Assembly (NCBI GenBank): GCA_052144935.1
Contig: JBKQPR010000137.1
Coordinates: 1-39,324 of the forward strand
Direction: 5' to 3'
DNA: 39,324 nt
Source of the DNA: JOPF133 sp052144935
GTDB lineage: Bacteria > Acidobacteriota > Terriglobia > Bryobacterales > Bryobacteraceae
Below the pieces are notes generated by a model that searched no databases, was not told where the DNA came from, and was given only the letters and a program-made list of their open reading frames with translations. Each line of letters opens with the position of its first letter. Positions within the stretch are counted from its first letter, which is position 1. Of the stretch, positions 32,620 through 39,324 are shown in pieces. The position numbers were made by a program, and so were the translations under genes.

Positions 32620-33752
32620 TTCCTCTGGCTCAATCGGCGGTAGAAATCGCCTGCAATCCCCGCGGCCAACGGACCAATCGCGGGACGGCCGCCGGTCAGC
32701 AGCACCACCGCCACCAGCTTGCGGTTACCCACGTCGTTGAACGATCCGAACCAGCCCAGGTGCGTGTGGTTATCGGTGCAGGTCCCGGTCTTGCCGGCGA
32801 TCGGCCCATCCTCGCGCGCCCGGTGCGCGGTGCCGAATTCCACCGCTCCCCGCATGCCCGGCTCCACCAGCGGGATCAGCTTGCCGATGTCCAGCCGGCG
32901 CTTCACCCTGGGGATGAAGCCCTTTACTTCCTCGGCATTGCGCGGGTATTGCAAATAGTAGAGGGTGCCGCCATTGGCCACGGCGGCCATCAGGGCGGCC
33001 AACTGCAGAGGCGTCTGCGAGATCCCTTCCCCGAAGCTGGTAAGCATGCCCACCCCGCCATTATTCGGCGGAGCCGCCGGGTAGCGGCCGGGTTGCTCGC
33101 CCAGGACATTCAAGCCGGCATTCTCCCCGTAGCCGAACAGGTGGGCGTAGTAGCTTACTTTTTCGAAGCCCAGTTTCTCACCTAGCGAGGCGAAATAGAA
33201 ATTGTTGGAGTGCGCCAGGGCGTAGGTGAGGTCCATTTTCATGGCGCCGAGATGAAACTTGGTCGCCGGCTGGATAATTTTCTCGCTAAGACCCGCCAGG
33301 GCCACCGAAACCTTGATCGTGGAGCACGGCTGAAAGCCGGAACCCAGAGCGATCCGCTGGTTGACCATCGACAAGATACGCCCGTTGGAGGGGTCGACTA
33401 CCACCAACGAACCGTTGAATTCCCCGAGCGCCTCCACAGCCGCGCGGCGGATATCGAGATCCTCGCCATCCACGTGGTCACCCAGGGTGGAATCGGCGTA
33501 AGTCGGCTCCGTCCACGGTCCCCCCGCGATCACGGGAGCGGCAGGCGCGGCGGTGCGCGCCACGGTCTTATGCACCTGCGTGGCTGGAGCGCTTGCCGCC
33601 ACTCGCGTGAGTAACGCCGTGTGGGTCACCGCAGGACGGGACGACGCGTAGTATTTGCGTTTCTTCGCAGGGGTTACTGCGAATCCGAGGGTGCTGGCTA
33701 GCGAAAGCACCAGCACCAAACCGATAGAACTGGAGAAAGAGTACCTGTTCAT
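32550..33752 (-). CDS. penicillin-binding protein transpeptidase-domain protein
   Basis: A 400-residue protein: an N-terminal membrane anchor or signal segment (SSSIGLVLVLSLASTLGFAV), an Ala/Thr-rich linker to about residue 90, then a transpeptidase domain. The serine acyl-enzyme motifs are all present: S144-T-I-K147 (PCSTIKVSVALAGL), S182-N-N184 (AHSNNFYF) and K321-T-G323 (AGKTGT). It crosslinks peptidoglycan or acts as a carboxypeptidase or beta-lactam sensor; no class B dimerisation domain is seen, so it is shorter than FtsI. The start at 33752 (MNRYSF) begins the anchor; an upstream frame adds 25 residues without family support. It is divergent from the UDG gene. Confidence 0.9.
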   Translation of the reverse strand: MNRYSFSSSIGLVLVLSLASTLGFAVTPAKKRKYYASSRPAVTHTALLTRVAASAPATQVHKTVARTAAPAAPVIAGGPWTEPTYADSTLGDHVDGEDLDIRRAAVEALGEFNGSLVVVDPSNGRILSMVNQRIALGSGFQPCSTIKVSVALAGLSEKIIQPATKFHLGAMKMDLTYALAHSNNFYFASLGEKLGFEKVSYYAHLFGYGENAGLNVLGEQPGRYPAAPPNNGGVGMLTSFGEGISQTPLQLAALMAAVANGGTLYYLQYPRNAEEVKGFIPRVKRRLDIGKLIPLVEPGMRGAVEFGTAHRAREDGPIAGKTGTCTDNHTHLGWFGSFNDVGNRKLVAVVLLTGGRPAIGPLAAGIAGDFYRRLSQRNYFGGSQAFTPASLISSHICCSK

Positions 33753-33829
33753 AATTGCGGCACACCACGCCGGTTGAGGGGTTTCAGCCAGAGCCACAGC
33801 CAGGGTCATCACGTCCGGCCGGAGCAACC

Positions 33830-33954
33830 GGACTATCGAACATTGTGTATGCTCCCCACGTGGCCCGTCAAGTATCTTTTATTACATTTTACCATGGAAT
33901 TTCGATTCCTGACCTTAAACTTCGCTCAGTTACTATGAAAACAAGTAGATTTCC
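33830..33954. promoter_or_regulatory. AT-rich divergent promoter region
   Basis: About 125 bp of clearly lower G+C content (for example TCTTTTATTACATTTTACC) separate the divergent PBP and UDG genes, and stand out in this G+C-rich window. Promoters for both are expected here; no exact -35/-10 pair was assigned. Confidence 0.5.
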
Positions 33955-34647
33955 TTGGATAGCGCACTCGATGTTCTCCAAACTGAGGTCGTAAATTGCC
34001 ACCGGTGCCCCCGTCTCAGGGAACACTGCGCCGCGATCGCACAGACCAAGCGCCGGGCCTACCGCGAATGGGAGTATTGGGGCAGGCCGGTGCCGGCTTT
34101 CGGCGATCCGCAGGCGCGCGTCCTGATCTTAGGACTCGCGCCGGGAGCGCACGGTTCCAATCGCACCGGGAGAATGTTTACCGGCGACGGGTCGGGCGAC
34201 ATTCTGTACCGCGTGCTTCACCGGACCGGTTTCGCCTCCCAGCCGCTGAGCAAGTCGCGTGAGGACGGCCTCGCGCTTCGCGATGCCTACATCACCGCGG
34301 CCGCGCATTGCGCCCCGCCAGGCAACCGGCCGGCGCCCGAAGAGATCCGCAACTGCCGCCCGTTTCTGGAGCGCGAGCTGGAGCTTCTGCGGAACCTGAA
34401 GGTGGTGGTGGCGCTGGGCAAGATTGCTTTCGACAGCTATCTGGATATCTTGAAGGCGCGAGGCGCGATTCAGAGCCGCGCCGCGTTCGTATTCGGACAC
34501 AACCGTCAGTTTCGGACCGCGCCGGGGCAGCCGCTGCTGATCAGCTCGTATCACCCCAGCCAGCAAAATACTTCGACCGGAAAGCTGAACGAGAAGATGC
34601 TTATCGAAGTGTTCCTGGCGGCCCAGCAAGCGGTCACCCCCGGCTGA
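33955..34647 (+). CDS. family 5 uracil-DNA glycosylase (UdgB-type)
   Basis: A 230-residue uracil-DNA glycosylase that removes uracil and other deaminated bases from DNA. Iron-sulfur ligands C15, C18, C119 and C134 fit the 4Fe-4S cluster of families 4 and 5. The active-site motif ILGLAPGAHGSNRTGRMFTG at about 58-77 (GLAPGxxGxNRTGxxFTGD) is the family 5 form, and SSYHPSQQNTSTGKL at about 197-211 is the leucine-loop motif. The start is TTG at 33955, because a stop codon lies at 33946 in the same frame and no ATG fits. The last codons, ending in VTPG and stop, are the first copy of a 95-bp repeat. Confidence 0.92.
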   Translation: MDSALDVLQTEVVNCHRCPRLREHCAAIAQTKRRAYREWEYWGRPVPAFGDPQARVLILGLAPGAHGSNRTGRMFTGDGSGDILYRVLHRTGFASQPLSKSREDGLALRDAYITAAAHCAPPGNRPAPEEIRNCRPFLERELELLRNLKVVVALGKIAFDSYLDILKARGAIQSRAAFVFGHNRQFRTAPGQPLLISSYHPSQQNTSTGKLNEKMLIEVFLAAQQAVTPG

Positions 34648-34944
34648 TGCGGCCAAGGCCACCGCGGTGTTCCGGGCGGTCCGTGAGGCGATCATGCCGG
34701 GCGGCACGGAAGGCGCCCCAGCAAGCGGTCACCCCGGATTGATACGGCCAAGGCCACCGCAGTGTTCCGGGCGGTCTGTAAGTCGGTCATGCCGGGCGGC
34801 ACGGAAGGCGGCTCAGCAGGCGGTCAGGCCGGCGGCCCTGAAGGCGGCCCAGCAAGCGGTCGCGCCGGGCTGATGCGGCCAAATCCACCGCGCTGTTCCG
34901 GCCGGCCAGGACGCCGGCGCTCAGCCCGGCCGCGCGCAAAGCCG
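34621..34944 (+). repeat. 95-bp degenerate tandem repeat over the UDG 3' end
   Basis: CCCAGCAAGCGGTC occurs at 34622, 34717 and 34848, with a degraded copy near 34811. The first two full units are 95 bp apart and share GGCCAAGGCCACCGC, GTGTTCCGGGCGGTC and ATGCCGGGCGGCACGGAAGGC. The first unit contains the UDG C-terminal codons and stop; the array runs to the anmK stop codon at 34945. No gene is supported in the repeated part. Confidence 0.82.
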
Positions 34945-36057
34945 TCACCCCGGCGTGATCGTACCCAATACCACGGCCCGCCGGGCCCCCGTGGCAGACG
35001 GTAGATTCGATGGCCGGCCACGCCAGGTTTCGTGCGCCAGCATGGCGAACGCGATGGCCTCCTTGGCGTCGGGGTCGATCCCATAATCCGCCGAGCTGGC
35101 AATCGTCACCTCCGGAAGCAAACTCGCCAGGTGCGCCATAATTTGCGGGTTGTGCACGCCGCCTCCCGAAACGATCAGGTCCGCGGGGGCGCCGGCGGCC
35201 ACCACCTGCCGAACGCCCATCGCCACCGTTAGGGCGGTCAGCACCGTGGCCGTCGCGATCAACTCTTCGAGCGGCCGGCCCGAGCGTTTCAATCGCTCCA
35301 CAAACTCCGCTCCGAACTGCTCCCGGCCGGCGCTCTTAGGGGGCTTTCGCCGGTAATACGGGTCGCGCGCCAGCTCCTCCAGCAGCGCTCTGTTCAGCCT
35401 CGCCGACGCGGCGATTCTGCCGCCGCGGTCGCAGGTCCGCTTGCCATGCGAGAATTCGCGCGCCAGCGCATCGATCGCCATGTTGCCGGGGCCGGTATCG
35501 AAAGCCACCACGTCGTCCGGCGGAGCCTTCCGCCGGGCATTCCGCCGGGCACCCGGCGGAATCGCCGTGATGTTGGCGATGCCGCCGATGTTCAGGGCGA
35601 TGCGCGTCCTCCGGCGGTCGCGGAACAGCAGGTAGTCGGCAAACGGCGCCAACGGCGCGCCCTGGCCTCCGGCGGCGATGTCGCGGGCGCGAAAATTCGA
35701 CACCACCGGCAGGCCCGTCCGCTCGGCCAGCACCGCCGCCTCGCCAAGCTGCAGCGTGTTCTTGGCGCCTTCATGGTAGACCGTCTGCCCATGGCAGCCG
35801 ATCAGCTCCACCGGCCCGTAGCGCCCGAGAGCCCGCCCGACCGCCCGCGCATACAGTTCGGCAAGCTCGTAATTCAGCCGCGAAATGGCCGCCGTTGTGG
35901 TGGTGGTGTTGGACACCGCCAGGATTCGCTGGCGCACCGCCGCCGGGTAGGGGGTTGACTGAAACCCCACCGTTTCCACGCCGCGCCCGCGAATCTCCAC
36001 CACCGCCACATCGATGCCGTCGAGCGAGGTGCCGCTCATCACTCCTGCCACCCTCAC
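34945..36057 (-). CDS. anmK: anhydro-N-acetylmuramic acid kinase
   Basis: AnmK, 370 residues, phosphorylates 1,6-anhydro-N-acetylmuramic acid to MurNAc-6-phosphate while opening the anhydro ring, the first cytoplasmic step in recycling sugars released by lytic transglycosylases. Family motifs: VMSGTSLDGIDVAVVE at residues 6-21, IGCHGQTVYHEG, NIGGIANIT, FDTGPGNMAID and LIVSGGGVHNPQIM. Length is normal. The start is GTG at 36057, giving VRVAGVMSGTSLDG and lying inside the first unit of the 17-bp repeat array; an ATG at 36039 would remove needed residues. mutS lies upstream on the same strand, so the two probably formed one operon. Confidence 0.95.
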   Translation of the reverse strand: MRVAGVMSGTSLDGIDVAVVEIRGRGVETVGFQSTPYPAAVRQRILAVSNTTTTTAAISRLNYELAELYARAVGRALGRYGPVELIGCHGQTVYHEGAKNTLQLGEAAVLAERTGLPVVSNFRARDIAAGGQGAPLAPFADYLLFRDRRRTRIALNIGGIANITAIPPGARRNARRKAPPDDVVAFDTGPGNMAIDALAREFSHGKRTCDRGGRIAASARLNRALLEELARDPYYRRKPPKSAGREQFGAEFVERLKRSGRPLEELIATATVLTALTVAMGVRQVVAAGAPADLIVSGGGVHNPQIMAHLASLLPEVTIASSADYGIDPDAKEAIAFAMLAHETWRGRPSNLPSATGARRAVVLGTITPG

Positions 36058-36240
36058 GTGCCTGCCACCCTCACGTGCCCCCTCACGTGCCTGCCACCCT
36101 CACGTGCCTGCCACCCTCACGTGCCTGCCACCCTCACGTGCCTGCCACCCTCACGTGCCCGCCACCCTCACGTGCCTGCCACCCTCACGTGCCTGCCACC
36201 CTCACGTGCCTGCCACCCTCACCGTGCCCGCCACCCTCAC
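36044..36240. repeat. 17-bp tandem array (12 copies) between mutS and anmK
   Basis: On the minus strand the unit is CACGTGAGGGTGGCAGG. Nine copies are full-length; one is truncated to 12 bp, one has an extra base, and the mutS-proximal one is partial. The first unit contains the GTG start of anmK; the last contains the TGA stop of mutS. Every unit carries GTGA. The repeat separates two genes that would otherwise overlap by four bases. No spacers are present, so it is not a CRISPR array. Confidence 0.93.
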
Positions 36241-38891
36241 GAGCGTTTCAACTCCTTCTGCAGCTCGGCCAGAAGCTGCAGCGCTTCTATCGGCCGAATG
36301 CGGTCCAGGTCGAGCGCGCGGATGCGCTCGGCCATCCCATAACCCACCGGCTCGAAGAGCTGGATTTGCACGGGACCCTGCGCTTCTCCACCGGCCAGCT
36401 CCTCGGTCACCTCATGCTCGCTCCGTTCGTGGAAACGCAGAACTTCGCGTGCCCGCTCGATCACGGCCAGAGGCAGACCGGCCAGCCGCGCGACTTCGAT
36501 TCCATAGCTGCGGTCGGCGCGCCCCGGTTCCACCTTGCGCAGGAAGATAATCTGGTCGCCTGCTTCCTTCACCGAGACTTTCAGGTTGCGCACGCCCGAA
36601 AGCCGATCGGCCAGCTCGGTCAGCTCGTGATAGTGCGTGGCGAAGAGCGTCTTGGCGCGCGTGCGGGAATGGACGTACTCCACCACCGCCCAGGCCAGCG
36701 CCAGACCGTCATAGGTGGCCGTGCCGCGGCCGATTTCGTCGAGCACGATAAAGCTGCGCGGCGTGGCCGTGTTTAGGATCACCGCCGTCTCGGTCATCTC
36801 CACCATGAACGTGGAACGGCCCCGCGAAAGATTGTCGGATGCGCCAATCCGCGTGAAGATGCGGTCGATAATCGGCAGGCTGGCCGATTCCGCCGGCACG
36901 AACGAACCCATCTGCGCCAGGATGGCGATTAGTGCGGCCTGCCGCAGATAAGTGGACTTACCGCCCATGTTAGGGCCAGTTATGATAGCGATCGGCCCCT
37001 CGGACTCGCTGAGATACAAATCGTTGGGGATGAAGCGGCCGCCGTCCTGGCCCCCCCAGTCGAAGATGCGCTCGATCACCGGATGGCGGCCCGCCAGAAT
37101 GCGCATCTCGCCGTCTTCCGCAAACGCCGGGCGATGATAGCGGTTCTCGGCCGCCACTTGCGCCAGCGACGCGGTAACATCCAGCTCGGCCACCGCCGCG
37201 GCGGTCGAGCGGATGCGCTGGGCCTGCGCGGCGGCGCGTTGCCGCACGTCGAGGAACAGCTCCCTTTCGAGCGTCAGAATCTGCTCTTCGGCATCCAGCA
37301 CCTTGCGCTCGTAGTCCTTCAGCTCCGGCGTGGTGAAACGTTCGGCGTTGGCGAGGGTCTGCTTGCGCTCGTAATCGGAGGGCGCCAGGTGTTGGTTGGC
37401 GCGCGTGATTTCGATGTAGTAACCGAAGACGTTGTTGAACCGCACCTTGAGCGACTGGATCCCGGTGCGCTGCCGCTCGCGGCTCTCGATCTGCGCGATG
37501 TACTGCTGGCCGTTCTGGCGAAGGTCGCGCAGCTCGTCGAGGCCGGCGTGGAAGCCGGGGCGAATCGTGCCGCCATCGGCCAGGTTGAGCGGCGGCTCGT
37601 CGGCGATGGCTTCCAGGATCAGGTTGGCCACATCCGGCAGCTCGTCCAGGCGCTCATACAGGGCGCGCAACCGCGCCGCCTGCTGGGTCTCGAAGCAGCG
37701 CTTGAGCGCGGGAATTCTCTCGATCGAGCGGCCCAGCGCCAGCAGTTCGCGCGGCCCCGCCGTGCCCAGCGTCACCTTGGCCAGCAGACGCTCCATATCG
37801 AGGATGCCGCCGAGTTGTTTGCGCAGCTCGGCGCGCAGAATGGTTTGCTGCTGCAGCTCGCCCACGGCATCCAGGCGCAGGCCGATCTCTCCGCGATCCA
37901 TGGAGGGCCGCAGCAGGCGCTGGCGCAGCAGCCGGCCTCCCATGCCCGTCTGGGTCTGGTCGAGCACCGCCAGCACGGTGGCTTGGGACGCGCCAGGTCC
38001 GGCGCCGGTTCCGGCACCGGTTCCGGCATCGGCGGCGAAGAGCGGCTCCACCAGTTCCAGGTTGCGCACCGTCACGGCGTCCAGCACCATCGAATCGGCG
38101 TTGTCGTAGAAGGTGGGCCTTTCGAGGTGCTCGAGCGCGCCGCGCTGCGTGTCCCGCAGGTAGTGGAGGATGGCGCCGGCCGCCCCCACCGCGGCGGGCC
38201 GATTGGCCAGGCCGCAGCCATCCAGCGAGAGCAGCTTGAAATGCTCGCACAACGCCCGGCCAGCGTAGTCGGCGGTGAAGACCCAGTCTTCCAGCTCGCT
38301 GCGCACAAAGCGCGGCGCCGCGCCAGCAGATACACCCCCGGCAGCCATCGGCGGCGCCAGATCGCCGGGGAACAAAACCTCGCGCGCGCCCAGGCTCTCC
38401 AGCGCGCCCGCCACCTCGCCCGGCTCCATTTCCGTAACTCGGAACTCGCCGGTCGACACGTCCACGTGGGCCACCCCGAAGCGGCTCCCGCGCGCCACCG
38501 CCGCCAGGTAGTTGTTTTCGCGCGAGCGCACTAGGTTGGCGTCCATCGCGGTGCCCGGCGTGACGATGCGGGTCAACTCGCGCTTCACCAGCTTCTTGGC
38601 CAGCCGCGGATCTTCCATCTGGTCGCAGATAGCCACGCGGTGCCCCTTCTGGATCAGGCGCGCGATATAGCCTTCGGCGGCATGGTAAGGAACGCCGCAC
38701 ATGGGGATGGCGGCGCCTTTTTCCTTGTTGCGCGAGGTGAGCGTGATTTCCAGATCGCGCGCGGCGACGACGGCGTCCTCGAAAAACAACTCGTAGAAAT
38801 CCCCCAGCCGGAACATCAGCAGCGCGTGGGGAACCTGCTGCTTGATGCTGTTGTATTGCCGCATCAGCGGCGTGGAGGCGTCAGTGGACAT
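36237..38891 (-). CDS. mutS: DNA mismatch repair protein MutS
   Basis: MutS, 884 residues, recognises mismatches and recruits MutL. Mismatch-binding F32-x-E34 lies in GDFYELFFED, and NNVFGYYIEITRANQHLAPS marks the core/clamp region at about 486-505. The Walker A TGPNMGGKST is at 638-647, Walker B IVLDE at 715-719 in FIVLDEIGRGTATYDG, and the ATHYHEL signature at 751-757. An insert DAGTGAGTGAGPGAS at about 288-302 is a low-complexity loop. The start at 38891 (MSTDASTPLMRQY) fits the family; an open frame continues 77 codons upstream through a repeat element and should not be used. The stop is inside the 17-bp array shared with anmK. Confidence 0.97.
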   Translation of the reverse strand: MSTDASTPLMRQYNSIKQQVPHALLMFRLGDFYELFFEDAVVAARDLEITLTSRNKEKGAAIPMCGVPYHAAEGYIARLIQKGHRVAICDQMEDPRLAKKLVKRELTRIVTPGTAMDANLVRSRENNYLAAVARGSRFGVAHVDVSTGEFRVTEMEPGEVAGALESLGAREVLFPGDLAPPMAAGGVSAGAAPRFVRSELEDWVFTADYAGRALCEHFKLLSLDGCGLANRPAAVGAAGAILHYLRDTQRGALEHLERPTFYDNADSMVLDAVTVRNLELVEPLFAADAGTGAGTGAGPGASQATVLAVLDQTQTGMGGRLLRQRLLRPSMDRGEIGLRLDAVGELQQQTILRAELRKQLGGILDMERLLAKVTLGTAGPRELLALGRSIERIPALKRCFETQQAARLRALYERLDELPDVANLILEAIADEPPLNLADGGTIRPGFHAGLDELRDLRQNGQQYIAQIESRERQRTGIQSLKVRFNNVFGYYIEITRANQHLAPSDYERKQTLANAERFTTPELKDYERKVLDAEEQILTLERELFLDVRQRAAAQAQRIRSTAAAVAELDVTASLAQVAAENRYHRPAFAEDGEMRILAGRHPVIERIFDWGGQDGGRFIPNDLYLSESEGPIAIITGPNMGGKSTYLRQAALIAILAQMGSFVPAESASLPIIDRIFTRIGASDNLSRGRSTFMVEMTETAVILNTATPRSFIVLDEIGRGTATYDGLALAWAVVEYVHSRTRAKTLFATHYHELTELADRLSGVRNLKVSVKEAGDQIIFLRKVEPGRADRSYGIEVARLAGLPLAVIERAREVLRFHERSEHEVTEELAGGEAQGPVQIQLFEPVGYGMAERIRALDLDRIRPIEALQLLAELQKELKRS

Positions 38892-38964
38892 CCCGGCTAC
38901 CGGCTTTGTGGCCCAGGTTGTGCCCGTGGCTGCCAGACCACTGGCCCCCTCTGTGACCATGCCT

Positions 38965-39122
38965 GTGGGGCGGGCATTCCTGGGGTGCCCTCTGGGCCCA
39001 GCCGGGCCCAAAGGGCGCCCCCAGGCGGCTCTTTCGGGCCGGACGCAAATCGCCTCGCACGCGGTCGTCGCTGGCCGAAAGCCGACGGGGCGTAGGAGGC
39101 ACCCAAGGGTTAGCTGCCCCAC
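38965..39122. repeat. dispersed palindromic element upstream of mutS
   Basis: The segment is bounded by GTGGGGC on the plus strand at 38965 and, inverted, GCCCCAC ending at 39122. On the minus strand it begins GTGGGGCAGCTAACCC, like the left flanks of the two 18-bp arrays (GTGGGGCATGCTC), and contains GGCTTTCGGCCAGC, close to the array core GGCGCTTTGGCCAGC. It looks like a member of a dispersed repeat family from which the arrays may derive (inference). Confidence 0.5.
38981..39023. promoter_or_regulatory. strong hairpin in the mutS leader
   Basis: TGGGGTGCCCTCTGGGCCC and GGGCCCAAAGGGCGCCCCCA pair with about one mismatch and one bulge to form a stem of nearly 20 bp, 90 bp upstream of the mutS start. 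There is no U-run, so an intrinsic terminator is unlikely; attenuation or mRNA stability effects are possible, or it is simply part of the repeat element. Confidence 0.5.
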
Positions 39123-39324
39123 TTAAGCTCGCGCAAGCCACTCCCCACCTCCTCTTGCTTCTCTCCGCGCTTTCTCCGTTCCCTCCGCGCCTCCTAAGAA
39201 ACAAGAATATCGACTGTTGGAAACAAAGGGGTTATACGTACGTGTTCTTGGTCCCGAAAATGGCACGGTCGAAGGCACTGTTTCCTTCCCCACCAGACTG
39301 GGGCCCGCCCCAGTCAAGATGCTC
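39123..39324. other. non-coding end of window with a palindrome
   Basis: No gene is supported. A pyrimidine-rich tract at 39145-39197 repeats motifs like CTCTCCGCG and CCTCCGCGCC. A 20-bp palindrome, GACTGGGGC-CC-GCCCCAGTC, lies at 39296-39315 and could be a terminator stem or protein site for a gene beyond the window. Confidence 0.45.

Noticed and set aside
36044..36240. CRISPR array
   Set aside because: Units are contiguous 17-bp direct repeats with no spacers and no cas genes nearby.
38892..39122. 77-residue N-terminal extension of MutS from a GTG at 39122
   Set aside because: Lies in a repeat element and hairpin, is Gly/Pro/Arg-rich, and MutS homologues begin near MSTDASTPLMRQY.
1..39324. 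tRNA, rRNA or riboswitch genes
   Set aside because: None recognised by eye on either strand; ribF has no FMN-riboswitch-like leader, as it starts 4 bp after the previous gene.

Overview
The window is high-GC, gene-dense bacterial DNA. The mix points to a soil Acidobacteriota of the Solibacter/Bryobacter type: a DUF1844 protein, a Ser/Thr-kinase remnant of the PYEIL...GAGGMGE kind, many secreted hydrolases and TPR-like proteins, APC and ACS-type MFS transporters, and many broken accessory genes. This assignment is inference from gene content; no rRNA or tRNA gene was found.

Layout. 1-875: an exact 16-bp parS (ParB) site with a second partial copy beside it, a palindromic operator and a vapBC toxin-antitoxin pair. 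891-3324: cydAB, a bd-type quinol oxidase of the short Q-loop type, followed by a dioxygenase remnant. 3504-4304: an uncharacterised small protein coupled to a HEPN-domain protein. 4431-7799 (minus): an extended SDR downstream of a NodU/TobZ-type carbamoyltransferase that carries one frameshift. 7940-11407: an eroded stretch holding Rhs, MITE-like, kinase and ParB-methylase fragments, with an intact secreted protein and a Tat-exported dienelactone hydrolase between them. 11442-19503: a secreted GH63-like glycosidase, two small unknown proteins, a ParE-type TA pair, an amidohydrolase coupled to an amino-acid permease, a divergent acylphosphatase, and an AbiEii-like nucleotidyltransferase broken by three frameshifts whose winged-helix partner is intact.

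19963-27491: a lipoprotein, an M48 metalloprotease, a very long Ala/Pro-repeat protein, then the tightly packed plus-strand run DUF1844, PhnP-like MBL hydrolase, ribF and terC, and a decayed second M48 gene. 27627-38891: a zinc alcohol dehydrogenase, an MFS transporter, a lytic transglycosylase, a DJ-1-like protein lacking its cysteine, a penicillin-binding transpeptidase, a family-5 uracil-DNA glycosylase, anmK and mutS. Transglycosylase, PBP and AnmK all concern peptidoglycan turnover; UDG and MutS are DNA repair.

The most unusual feature is DNA structure in the last 11 kb. Four tandem arrays lie directly against gene boundaries: two 18-bp arrays (13 and 22 copies) with the same flanking sequence, each just after a stop codon; a 95-bp repeat containing the 3' end of the UDG gene; and a 17-bp array between mutS and anmK whose unit carries both the anmK start codon and the mutS stop codon, apparently by expansion of an ancestral GTGA start/stop overlap. 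A TGGATC microsatellite also encodes the hydrophobic core of the transglycosylase signal peptide. These are the best candidates for something undescribed.
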